In this document: positions 1 to 9,170 of the stretch, piece by piece
Layout: every line of letters begins with the position of its first letter
Numbering within the stretch: position 1 is the first letter of the stretch
Origin: Takakia lepidozioides
Lineage: Eukaryota; Streptophyta; Takakiopsida; Takakiales; Takakiaceae
Length of the DNA: 64,000 bases
Reading direction: 5' to 3'
Assembly (NCBI GenBank): GCA_030704615.1
Contig: CM060731.1
Location: forward strand, 28,706,001-28,770,000
Translations under genes and position numbers: made by a program
The notes under the pieces: model-generated
What the model was told of the DNA's origin: nothing
The model's database searches: none
Seen by the model: the letters and a program-made list of their open reading frames with translations, nothing else

Positions 1-547
1 GATGAAGCTGCAAGTGGTGCAAAATCCGCACCATCCCCCAAAATAGACCCGTCCTCGAGTCTCGCAATCCATTGCCATGCCCGGCTGATGAATGCCCTTG
101 GCAGGGCCAACCTGCCACTACCAGATCAATGGAGCCAACCTGCTCCAAATCCGGCGCCCCCAGCAACGAAATGTCTGCTGGCAAGGCTTGTTGGTATCCA
201 CGAACTGCAGACACTGGCAACAAAGCAGGGTACTGCTGTACCAACTGAGCAACATGGCGCAGTGAGACGCGTTGTGCAGTCTCATCCCTCTCCACATACA
301 GGTAACGCCTTACCCGCACATCTGCCTGTAGCACAGCAGCCAATCCGGTGCTGATCCTGCCAAACAAGTCCAGAAGGCAAATGCCTTCATCCGGATACTG
401 CCACACAATAGGTGTGGTATCCAATGGTGACAACTGAGGTGGTCCTGGTGCAATACCCGCACTCTCCTCCTCTCCTGACGGTACAAAAGCCTCTACCCAG
501 GCTTGTTGCACCCGTCGATCAGCAACCTGCTGCACAATGGCCTTGGC
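1..547 (-). CDS. C5 cytosine DNA methyltransferase domain of a Ty3-type retroelement (partial, runs off window)
   Basis: Reading the minus strand in the same frame as the upstream gag/protease frame, past its TGA at 548-550, gives an open stretch of about 180 codons with no further stop to the window edge. About 65 residues in is a motif I-like segment (LLDLFGRISTGLAAVL), then RYLYVERDE, then motif IV GWPCQGHS with the catalytic cysteine codon at 101-103, then GLRDSRTGLFWGMVRIL. These match the order of C5-methyltransferase motifs I, II and IV and the following loop. The GIxTGL-like motif I and RY segment look closest to DNMT3/DRM-like enzymes (inference). Motifs VI-X lie outside the window. 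C5-methyltransferases captured by retrotransposons are established for dinoflagellates and charophyte algae. Whether this copy is active is doubtful, because TGA and frameshift damage lie upstream. Confidence 0.85.
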
Positions 548-2152
548 TCACATGACTGAGCCATCGATAGGATGATCCGGCTGCAGTCTAATGGCCAACT
601 GATGCCGTGTCATGCCCCGAGCCTGCTCTGATCCTCCCAGAGATGTCTGTATCTGGAAAGGACAAGGCTCCATATCCGCCTCCATGAGGCCCAAACCTGC
701 AATAGCAGCTCTGCCCAACATCAGTGGCTGAGCTCCCGAGTCCAACAAGACCCGCAGTGGCCGGTACTTCTTGCCTGCCGGTCCACTCAAAGAGAAAATG
801 CCATCCTGGTTGTCTAACAAGACAACTCCAGGTGTCACCATGGCGCACTCAAAGGCTGGCCTAGCTGGCAGCTCCGTCAACCTGGCAGCTGCAGCTTGCC
901 ATGGCGCAGCCATGGCAGTCTTGACCCTCAGATCAAAGGATCCCTCTGCCACTACACCTTCCAGTAACTCCGCAGAAGATGAAGTGACCTCCCCACTCTC
1001 ACAGAGTGTTGCTGCTAGTCTGAACACTGCAGCTGGTCTTACCCCCAGCGTCGCAATCATGGTTGCCGAGAACAGTGGGGCTTGACACACAGAGGTGGCT
1101 GCCCCCAACAACACACCGGCTGCACTAGCCTTGGCAGCAGGTGTCAGTGCTGCACGTGTAACTCTTCCCAATGGCATAGAAACCTCCGCCTCGGTAACAG
1201 TCGGGCGAGAACTAGGTGCCATGGATGGCGTTGACACTATCTCCGCCAAAGTGAATGACTGAGGCAGCCTCGCCTGACGGCTTGCCTCCCCACGTTGTGG
1301 ATCCAACTCCACCTCTGCACCTCGTGGCTCAGGAACTCGTGCTGCTCCTCGAGTCACGGCTGCAGCAGACTCCACCTGCTCTAGTGGTAGTGCTGCTCCG
1401 CACATGAATCCCATGCCTCCCATATCTCCTCCCTCGGGAGCAGGAGGTGGACCATCCCGCCTGGGAGCCGGTACCGCCTGAGCTATAGCCATTGCAGCGA
1501 GCCTCTGCTCTAGCTGCTGAAGCCGGTTGGCCATGCCTTGGTCAACACCCTGACCTCCGCGTCCGTGGCCATGTTGAGCTTGCCCTTGGCCTGCACCTCG
1601 TGCCCGACCACCTCGTCCTCTCTGGGCTGGTCCACCTTGCCCCCGGCCACCATTGTTCCCTTGGAACTGGCCTGGGCGCAACTCAGGATGCAAGTCATAA
1701 CACTGGGCATCTCCATGCCCATACTTGCCACAATGCCCACACTGCAACTGTGCAGGCTGTGTTTGTGCCGGCCTTTTGCCACTCTCTGGGCAATCTCTCT
1801 TGACATGGGGTCCTCCACATGTCCAACATATCACCCCTGGTTGCTGTTGGCATGCAAAAGATGCCACGGGCCTCTGCACCTGAGGTCCCCTGTAAGCTCT
1901 ATGGAACTTGGGCTGGGCAACCTTGCCCCCCTGACCACGCTGTTGGGCAGTCCCTTGTGCCTGTGGGCTGACAGCTGTGCCCCGTGCAGGCATGTCCTTG
2001 CCAAATCCAATTGTAACAACTCGCTCCTCCACCATGTTGAGCTCAATCCGCTCAGCCAGCAGAAACACATCTGCTAATGTGGGTTGGGCTGCTTGTAACA
2101 GGGTTGCATCTCGCACCTTCTCTTGAGCTCCTTGTCCAGAATTCCATACCAA
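548..2152 (-). CDS. Retroelement gag C-terminus, two CCHC knuckles and aspartic protease
   Basis: This 534-codon frame starts inside the gag core (WNSGQGAQEKVRDATLL) and continues with two nucleocapsid zinc knuckles, CWTCGGPHVKRDC and CGHCGKYGHGDAQC. A glycine/arginine/glutamine-rich linker follows. Near the end is a retropepsin-like active site, VLLDSGAQPLMLG. The frame stops at TGA (548-550), and the same frame then continues into a cytosine methyltransferase domain. It overlaps the N-terminal gag frame (2052-2981) by about 100 bp in a different frame, so a frameshift near 2150 splits the original gag. The element was transcribed right to left. Its reverse transcriptase and 3' LTR would lie beyond the left edge of the window. 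Confidence 0.85.
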   Translation of the reverse strand: MVWNSGQGAQEKVRDATLLQAAQPTLADVFLLAERIELNMVEERVVTIGFGKDMPARGTAVSPQAQGTAQQRGQGGKVAQPKFHRAYRGPQVQRPVASFACQQQPGVICWTCGGPHVKRDCPESGKRPAQTQPAQLQCGHCGKYGHGDAQCYDLHPELRPGQFQGNNGGRGQGGPAQRGRGGRARGAGQGQAQHGHGRGGQGVDQGMANRLQQLEQRLAAMAIAQAVPAPRRDGPPPAPEGGDMGGMGFMCGAALPLEQVESAAAVTRGAARVPEPRGAEVELDPQRGEASRQARLPQSFTLAEIVSTPSMAPSSRPTVTEAEVSMPLGRVTRAALTPAAKASAAGVLLGAATSVCQAPLFSATMIATLGVRPAAVFRLAATLCESGEVTSSSAELLEGVVAEGSFDLRVKTAMAAPWQAAAARLTELPARPAFECAMVTPGVVLLDNQDGIFSLSGPAGKKYRPLRVLLDSGAQPLMLGRAAIAGLGLMEADMEPCPFQIQTSLGGSEQARGMTRHQLAIRLQPDHPIDGSVM

Positions 2153-2981
2153 AACTGGATTGCCTGAGCTTCAGTAACCCTTGGGTCACACTTATCAAGC
2201 GCCTCATACGAGTGTACGCCTCTCGCAGACTCTCACTGGGTTTGCGCTGGAAGTCTTGCAAACTTCGCAGCTTCTCTGTCCGTACACCTTGGTAATTCCT
2301 CCGCAACTCCTGGAAGAACTCCACCACCGGGTTGAATCTAGGCACATGTGTTGTAGTCGTGGCAGGAGGAGTAGTGGCACCTTTTGAACTGGTACCACCT
2401 GCAGAAGTACCAGCACTACTTGCTCCACTACTAGTGCTGGCAGTGGGAGCTATTGGTATTGATGCAGCTACTGGTCGCGTCGTGCCTCGAGTAATGGAGA
2501 CGTAGTCAGGTGACCAATACATCCTCCACTCCTCAATCTCTGCTTCATGTCCTCGCCTGAACTCGTGGTAATCGTCCATAGGCGGGCCTTCCAAATGCTG
2601 GAACAGTCCCTTCCACGCCATGAATGGGGTGAATAGCTGTGGATTGCGCATCTGCTGCAAATCACACCAACTGTCAAACTCCTTGATAAAGTCATCCAAC
2701 TCGATTGTGCCCACAGCTCCAGAGTACCTACGAGGCCCCTTGGTAGCTCCATACATCTCCTCCATGTCGTCCCACAACAATGGCGAATGAAAGTGCACAC
2801 CTGTTGATGAAGCCTCCGAGTCTGTGTCTGACTCTACAGTAATTGAGGGTGGTGGTGAAGGTGGTCTGAACCGAATACCTCGTCTTGTGAACCCACTCTC
2901 ACTGTTACTGCCTGTAGCCGTACTCCCCTCAAAACCCTTGGGTAACTCCGTAATGACAGTCACAATGTGCACCTCCTCCAC
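2052..2981 (-). CDS. Retroelement gag N-terminal part
   Basis: This is a 309-codon frame with an acidic, serine- and proline-rich start, followed by a helical region typical of Retrotrans_gag domains. It contains ELDDFIKEFDSWCDLQQMRN, a low-complexity Ala/Ser/Thr linker, and LREAYTRMRRLI. The matrix/capsid-like region ends where the frame slips near 2150 into the zinc-knuckle frame downstream. No signal peptide or membrane segment is visible. It is interpreted as the 5' half of the gag of the methyltransferase-bearing element; the exact start codon is uncertain. Confidence 0.75.
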   Translation of the reverse strand: MEEVHIVTVITELPKGFEGSTATGSNSESGFTRRGIRFRPPSPPPSITVESDTDSEASSTGVHFHSPLLWDDMEEMYGATKGPRRYSGAVGTIELDDFIKEFDSWCDLQQMRNPQLFTPFMAWKGLFQHLEGPPMDDYHEFRRGHEAEIEEWRMYWSPDYVSITRGTTRPVAASIPIAPTASTSSGASSAGTSAGGTSSKGATTPPATTTTHVPRFNPVVEFFQELRRNYQGVRTEKLRSLQDFQRKPSESLREAYTRMRRLISVTQGLLKLRQSSFGMEFWTRSSREGARCNPVTSSPTHISRCVSAG

Positions 2982-3494
2982 GTGACACTATAAGGCTCTA
3001 GTACTAATCTAATAGTGACACGGGTGGGCACCTGTTGCAATTTAAAGGTCAAATGGCTCAGGGCACCTGCACCTGCATCCACCGCAAGAACTCCTATGGT
3101 TGGCTGGTCATCAACCCAGCCTCACCATAGAAGAAACACTGGTGGTCTTGCTGGCCATCACTCCAGCCTCACCACCGACAGCATACTCTAGGATTGACCG
3201 GTGATCAAATCCGGCCTAATCCCTATGAAAGCAAGCGCCCACACAAAACCAACATGGCGCACAGTCAAGCATGCAGGTGTTGGGGGGGATCCAAACACAA
3301 GAAATCAAAACATCAACACCCCCACACCAAAATCCAGCTACAATGCTGATCCTGCAGAATAGCCCAGCCCAAAACCCCGGACTGACTGGCCTCCACCAAG
3401 AGAGGCTTTGGCAACTACAAGTACAAGGTAATGAAAACAGTACAGAGATGGAGGGGAAGAATAGAAGCCCGACCAAACAAGATCTAATCCTTAT
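2982..3494. other. Spacer between gag and the upstream frame
   Basis: About 0.5 kb separates the gag start (2981) from the end of the upstream minus-strand frame (3495). Short open frames exist on both strands, but none shows a recognisable domain. I see no primer-binding site or polypurine tract that would mark an element end here, so this stretch probably belongs to the same retroelement. Confidence 0.4.
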
Positions 3495-4244
3495 CTATGC
3501 TATCAACTGCCAGACTTCTCTCAAAGTGCCTCGCTCTGCATGATGGTAAGGTGTAGGAGGTATATCTATGTCCAGAAACCTGCCACTAACCTTGTCCCAA
3601 GCTACAGTAGCTCGCTCTAACCAACCCTCCTCCTCTTTCTGCCAGGTAGAGACAAAGCAATACTCCCCTATCTCCCGCTCACTGAACACTAAAGAAAACA
3701 AAGGTAGGGTCTGATAGTCTCTCAACTCGAAAGCTTTGAGACGGTTGCGGGTGTCCTCATTGCGAATGACTGCATCTCCTTCAAACAGAACAAACTTGTC
3801 CTCGCTAATGAACCCCTGCTCGTGGTTGCCTTGTGCAGAGCGTGTCCGGCTGCAACGCTGTCTGATTGCACAAACTTGTGTAGCTCCTGCTCCTCTGCTC
3901 CAGTACACCACAGCCTTGTGGCTGAACACCTTGGTCCCCGGGGCTGTCTTTGGCTGTGTTCCAAGCCTAGCTTTCACCCACTTTGGTATTTCACTTACAG
4001 CTGCAGAACTGCTGGCTCCAACAGAGTTCTGACTGTCCAAAGCGATATTGAGGCCCTCAACGCCAACTACAGCAGTCTGTTGTCTACTGCTAATGCCTGA
4101 CTCCCAGTATGCAATCAACTCGTCCAACTGTTCTCCACTCAAATCAGTCTGAGTTCCTTGGGAAACATAAATCTTGTCCCGTTGTGTGCACAGGCTAAGA
4201 GAAGAGACCTGCCCTTCAATTACGTCCTCATTTCCCCCAGCCAT
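3495..4244 (-). CDS. Unassigned 249-residue protein upstream of gag
   Basis: This clean frame starts MAGGNEDVIEGQVSSLSL and has the same orientation as the gag/methyltransferase element, about 0.5 kb upstream of gag. The N-terminal half is polar and probably disordered. The C-terminal half (about residues 100-245) is a compact-looking mixed region with tryptophans and many charged residues (EREIGEYCFVSTWQKEEEGW). No signal peptide, transmembrane segment, zinc knuckle or catalytic motif is evident, and I do not recognise the family. It could be an extra retroelement protein encoded 5' of gag, or a host-gene fragment beside the element. Confidence 0.5.
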   Translation of the reverse strand: MAGGNEDVIEGQVSSLSLCTQRDKIYVSQGTQTDLSGEQLDELIAYWESGISSRQQTAVVGVEGLNIALDSQNSVGASSSAAVSEIPKWVKARLGTQPKTAPGTKVFSHKAVVYWSRGAGATQVCAIRQRCSRTRSAQGNHEQGFISEDKFVLFEGDAVIRNEDTRNRLKAFELRDYQTLPLFSLVFSEREIGEYCFVSTWQKEEEGWLERATVAWDKVSGRFLDIDIPPTPYHHAERGTLREVWQLIA

Positions 4245-4731
4245 ACAAGGAGGACATCCACAGATTTGTCTCTCAAATAGACCAGAATTGGTTCTAGAAA
4301 CAGAATTGTGGATCTTTCACGACACACTCACACTCTAAAAATTCCATAGATTTTTAGCAGAGTCCCAAAAACAGAAACCAGGTCTAGATAGGTAGATTTC
4401 CCCTTTCTGCAGCTATCCCCTCAAAAACTGAGTCAAACGGAGCTCATTTGACAAAGATATGACCAACCAGGCTCTTTAAACATTTAAATTAGATAAAAAA
4501 AAGGTCATTTTTTTTTTTTTTAACACCAAAACGTTTTTGCCATTACAACCTGTTCCCAGGTTATCTACGGGTTCCCGAGGCCGTTCCCCTCCAGGCTTCT
4601 CCAGGCACCAAGAGCTCATTAACTCCAAAACTCGACCTCAGTTGGGTGGGGTATCACACCCTGGAGGCGATTTGCTTTTCTCTGCGCGTAGGCCTGCCTC
4701 CTCGAGCTTTCAGGACGGCAAGGCAACAGCC
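4245..4731. other. AT-rich leader region with homopolymer run
   Basis: Nearly 0.5 kb without a convincing gene. It includes a run of about 16 T at 4507-4522. If the minus-strand retroelement is complete on this side, its 5' LTR and leader should lie here, but I could not identify LTR ends or a tRNA primer-binding site. Confidence 0.3.
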
Positions 4732-5040
4732 ATGTTTACAGCACGTAGGAAGATTCAGAAGGAGAAGGGGCTCGAGCCTAATGAGTTCGAAGAGGCTGTA
4801 GCCCAGGCCTTATTCGACCTAGAGACTACAAACCAGGAATTGGGGCGATTTCAAGAGCAGATGCACTGCGCAGCACCTTCATGGCTTATGGACAGGCGGC
4901 CTGCTGTAATGTGGCCGTCTTTGCATGGAATCCAAGGCCAAGACCAGCTTGAAGTTCCATCAACTTGGTCTAATTCGCATCTCTCTCGAGTGATAAGAAA
5001 GCTTGAAAGGACACACACTCTCAACACAAGAAATATGAAA
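4732..5040 (+). pseudogene. RPS7: 40S ribosomal protein S7 pseudogene fragment
   Basis: From the ATG at 4732 the translation begins [13 protein letters not shown] and continues [24 protein letters not shown]. This closely follows the N-terminus of plant eS7. After about 37 residues the match decays. A weak trace of the conserved region with VRLVRELEKKF remains as [10 protein letters not shown] near 4985-5010, and a frame stays open to 5133 by chance. eS7 is about 190 residues, so this is a truncated, diverged copy and not a working gene. No intron is visible within the matching part, which fits a processed or transduplicated fragment, but I cannot prove the mechanism. Confidence 0.75.
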
Positions 5041-5230
5041 TCCCTCAACATCACTCGTTACAACAGAAGTCGAGCCAGGGGCACCCCAAGCTGTGGGGAC
5101 TCCACCCCACAACAACCTACACTCCCATCATGAGCACACTCAGTCCTAAACGATGCAGGAGCTCGGTCGCGCAGGCTCAACTCGAGAGAGATGAGCCACG
5201 CGATTGCTGCTCTCGTGAAGATAAGGCCGT

Positions 5231-5316
5231 TCAGGTGTCAAACTAAACTTGACACCTGATTTAACACTTGACCTAAATCCAAGTGTTAAATACAAATAAC
5301 TAGCTTTATTCTAGTT
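5231..5316. repeat. Cluster of three perfect hairpins
   Basis: Three inverted repeats follow one another. TCAGGTGTCAA (5231-5241) pairs with 5249-5259 across 7 nt. TTAACACTTG (5261-5270) pairs with 5280-5289 across 9 nt. AACTAG (5298-5303) pairs with CTAGTT (5311-5316). The middle hairpin sits 10 nt before a CTAG. That resembles a Helitron 3' end, but the base after that CTAG is C where T is expected, so a Helitron is not established. Confidence 0.6.
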
Positions 5317-5344
5317 GTTTTCACACTGTGCTTATTTAACTTGA

Positions 5345-5510
5345 CATGTCCATCTTATATAAAGAGCGAGGAGTCAGCAGCATCATGTGCATCCGACATA
5401 AAGAGCGAATCGGACAGTTCGATGACTGGATGTAGCTGGCCAGAGGTGGAGAGTCCGTGGAACAACTGATTTGGACAGGACCAGGATTATGATTGCCATG
5501 CCTACGAACA
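5345..5510 (-). repeat. Dispersed repeat copy shared with 31621-31800
   Basis: The minus strand of this segment matches the plus strand at 31621-31800. Shared pieces include CATCCAGTCATCGAACTGTC, the CTGGTCCTGTCCA block and GCTCTTTATGTC-type units. The 31.6-kb copy has an (AAATG)n-like stretch at its edge, the kind of tail seen at non-LTR element ends. No coding potential is evident. Confidence 0.6.
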
Positions 5511-7524
5511 GGCAGTAGATGTTCCATCTATATTGCAGGGGTGGATCGCTGATGGGTCGATCTACAAACATGGACAAGGTTGTGGCAGCTATTCCAGATT
5601 GGCCGAGGATTGTTGCGGATGGTTGTGCTGGTGAAAAGCAAGTCAAGGTGCTGAAGTTCCATGAATGATAGGGAAAAAATTTAGTGCCAAAGGAGAAGCC
5701 GATGGCTGTGCGCATGGGTTTGCATATTCACCTTGGCTAGTTCAAATTGAAGACTACTTTTAGATACCTTCAAATGGATGATGATCTGCTGGGCTGCTAC
5801 TGATTTAGAAAAGTATGGGCTCATCCACAAGCAGCCTTGCTCTTGGAGCAATCCTGAGCAAATATTATGTGAATTCACATATTTGAATTCAATTAAATGT
5901 TCTAGTACTAAGCATCATTAATGTAGCTATAATTTCAGATCTCTTTAGCCTTTGGACTATGTTATCTTTACTTTAGTTATTCTCTTGCAATATCCTGGAG
6001 CATAGGTAGTTCCTGAGTTTTCAGGGCTTCTGGATAATAGTTTGTTTAAAGCTTGCCCTGGGGGGCTTGGTAGGGTGTTACACCAATCAACAAAGATGGG
6101 CCTGGTTTATTTTTCCAGGACTCCCCTTTATTAATATGATTTACAGGGCTTCCACCCCTTTTATTCTTTTTTAAAACAAAATTGAGATTCAAGTGTGCAC
6201 GCATGTCACAAGCTTGAGACAAATTATGTAAATTGAGATGAATGGTACAACATTTTGAAATCAGTATCCTTACGTCCATTGGACTTTTGCTGCATACATT
6301 GGATTTCTTCTTCAGGAACATTGGTTCCTATACTTAGGGGGACATATTTACTTGTGTTGAACATTAAGTTGTATTCTCCATCTTTTCTTCTCTGCACTTT
6401 CTCAGATCTATGGAATGCCTGTATGAAGTTTTCATGTTGGCCAGATCACTAGGAATGCCTTACACACTAAACTGTCTTACAAGGATTTTCTGCGATAAAG
6501 GATCTTATGTGAGCCTCAGTGCCTTTTCATGTTGTTTCCATCAATATTCCCTCTGTTGGAATTCAACCTTGGTAGGTATACACGTAGCATTGGACTGTGG
6601 GCATCGCTAGTCCAGAAAAAATAAAAATAAAACAAAAAGTAAAATTGTATATATCACCGTGGCCAACTTTATGCCTCCTTGTTGCTAGCCATGTTGTATC
6701 TTCAGACTTCATCAAGCCTGAAAAGACAAAAAAACCTCCTACTTAGTTGACATTTGAAACATTGAAACTGGAAACTAAAAACAAACAAAAAAGGGCATAG
6801 CGAAGCAATGTGTTCTTGCGTTAATTAGTCATCTTGCCCCACCAATTCAAACATGAAATTGGCATAATGTCCTTAGGCAATTGGATTGAAAGCACATATC
6901 ATTGGCGTCGACAAGATTCAAAACCATGTCGTCAGTAGCTTTGTAGAAAGCAAAAAACCTCAATAGAGTAGGTAAGTGTAACTGAAGCAAATAGAGGGTG
7001 AGGTTAGGGGGACTACTACTCGAAAAGAGTTTTGCTGCCAAAACCATTTTCAACCCTGAAACAGAGTTCGACCCGAAGGTCTCACTGATATACCTATTTA
7101 TGCTGCTAGTGTCCACAACCCCTATACCCATACTCGGACCTATGCGCTCAGTATTGCTTTCATACTTGCGCTCACTTGCCCTCTTCCAAAGTAGATTAAT
7201 CCGTCCCAACCCCTCACAATCTGCATCCTACATTCTAAATTTGGAGAAAATATTTGAAGGTTGCATTTTTGTTCAATAGGATCATGTTTAGGCCATTTGG
7301 TTGATGTTGTGTAGTGTTTCATGCTCATTTGTAAGATTGTGTTTGCATGTACATACTGATGAGACATATTATGGGCTCTATATTGCACTCCATTGAAATA
7401 AAAATATGTCCAACATGGATCTCTAGTTATTTTAAGATTTCATTGATGTGCGGTCAGTCGCAGATATTCATGGAATATTCAAATTGGATAGATCAAGACT
7501 TATAGTGAGTAACTTAGACTAGTC
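5511..7524. other. Gene-poor stretch
   Basis: About 2 kb of AT-rich sequence. The longest open frames (91 and 120 codons on the minus strand at 6046-6321 and 6847-7209) have no recognisable domain and no supporting splice or repeat structure. I see no gene here. Confidence 0.5.
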
Positions 7525-7760
7525 AACAGTCAATAGCTCAGTTGGTTAGTGCATTGAGTGCCACCCACATGATTCTGGGGCCAAATCCTCCTACTTGACG
7601 GGTGTGGTATACTCTTCTCCCCCTTCCCTTGGACGGAGTCCCATTTCTACGCCTACATGGCGAGGTTATTGTGAAAGAGGTTATTTTCTCCTCTCCCTAT
7701 TAAGGGGGCTGATTTGCGAGTTGTCGCTCCCAAGTGTTTCCCTTTTTACAATTACAAAAC
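7525..7760 (+). mobile_element. tRNA-derived SINE, copy 1
   Basis: The segment starts CAATAGCTCAGTTGGTTAGT, a good tRNA A-box context, followed about 35 nt later by a weak B-box-like GGGCCAAATCC. It then runs into a body shared with 63172-63490, including TTCTCCCCCTTCCCTTGG, GGCGAGGTTA and TGTCGCTCCCA. An internal polymerase III promoter head plus a common body in two dispersed copies is the structure of a SINE. It cannot fold as a functional tRNA. Confidence 0.75.
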
Positions 7761-8429
7761 GTTTAAAAAAAAACTTAGACTCTTTAGTTCTTTCACTTTC
7801 TTCAACCACATCCTCCTACACAACAAAATTACAAATGGGATTGTCTGTTTTCAAGAAATGGATGACTCGATGATTTCCGAATTTGTTCATTCTAGTGAGA
7901 TCTTCCATCCAGTGCAAAAAAAATGCATTTTGGGTAAAAATTGGGTTGGTGACACTTGATCAAACCAGAGTAGATGAGTCAAGGGTCATCTTACATGCAT
8001 GGTACTATATCGCAATAACGTTTATCATGCGTCCTCAAATATATCCTTAAAATAAAGTTTATAGTCAGAAGAAATCTACAAGTAGTAAGTGTTCTGGGCA
8101 TGTGTCGATTGTCAAGTGGTCAAGCTAAATGCCAACCATTTGGAAACTTCGTCGTGGGCGTGAATTTAGGAGCCAGTGGGCTCATTTATAGTTGTAGGTA
8201 TAGTAAATTGGTGAGGGTTCATGGAGCCGAGTTTTTGTAGGCAAAACTTCTGAGTAATGTTATCCACACAACTCATATACAGCTTTTGTGTCACGGTTAG
8301 ATTAGGACACCCTCTTGTGTATATTGGGTTGTAATTTTATCAATACTAAACACGCCTCTTTTAACCATTGCTATCATCTACAATTCTTTTTGTTTCTGTC
8401 TCATACTCCCATTGCCAAATGCTAAAGAT
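7761..8429. other. No gene seen
   Basis: AT-rich DNA between the SINE and the copia gag remnant. The sequence just before 8430 (TTGGGTTGTAATTTTATCAA and following) could be remnant LTR of the copia element, but I cannot define LTR boundaries. Confidence 0.35.
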
Positions 8430-9170
8430 GGAGGACTCTGAGAATTCACAGGTTATGGGCCACGCTTTGGGTTCGTAGAGAAGTTCAATGAAGATCAATA
8501 CTTAAATTTGTGGAAGTTTAAGATGGAGACTATGCTAAAGGCAAGGGAGCTGTGGGGTCTTATCGATGGGAGAGAAATGAAACCAACAAAAGAATTGCTC
8601 TTTCCGCATAGGAGAAGAAACACTAGAAGGAAAATGGGATTTTACTATTGGCCGAGAGAAAGAGAAACGTGCACTAAACCTTATTGTTCAAAGCCTTTCT
8701 GATGGTCAACTTTTTGATATGCGATAGGCCAAGACTACAGTTGCAAAATGAACCTATGAAGCTCTGATCCAAACTTGACATATAGACAAAAGCCTTATAA
8801 GCAACTAGCTGTTCATGACGTGAAAGTTCTTCACTTCACAAATGAGCTTTGGAGAACCATGGAGTACATGCATTTGAACTGTAAGTTGGGTTCCATGGTA
8901 GACGAGCTGGATGCCATTGGTGCTCGGATGTAATGAAGGTAATGGTACTCATGATGAATCTACCTCAGAGTTATGGATTTTTGGTCACATCTTCAAAGTA
9001 TTCTGTAGAAGCTGTCGATCCAAAGAAATGAACTTGGGAGGTGGTAGCTACAAGGTTGATCAATGAGGAACTGATCATGAAAGAGAAGAAGGGTCTTCTG
9101 AGTCTGAGTCCACTGAATCAACTATGGTGTCACAAAAGTAAATCTTTGGAATCGCAGATATAAGAGTGAA
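8430..9170 (+). pseudogene. Degenerate Ty1/copia gag
   Basis: In shifting plus-strand frames the translation gives FNEDQYLNLWKFKMETMLKA, RELWGLIDGREMKP, LNLIVQSLSDGQLFDMR, LHFTNELWRTMEYMHLN, VMVLMMNLPQSYGFL and TWEVVATRLINEEL. This is the order of motifs in copia-type gag (UBN2/retrotran_gag) domains. Several stops and frameshifts break it, so it cannot make protein. A weak trace resembling the protease start (IDFGASS) appears near 9330. No downstream integrase or reverse transcriptase is seen. Confidence 0.7.

Noticed and set aside
1538-2077. A 179-codon plus-strand frame
   Set aside because: It is antisense to the zinc-knuckle gag frame, has no domain, and is explained by codon composition of the minus-strand gene.
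3495-4244. Envelope-like gene of an errantivirus-type element
   Set aside because: No signal peptide or membrane segment, and the position is 5' of gag rather than 3' of pol.
7525-7600. Functional tRNA gene
   Set aside because: Only an A box and a weak B box are present; no acceptor stem or full cloverleaf can be formed, and the sequence continues into a shared SINE body.
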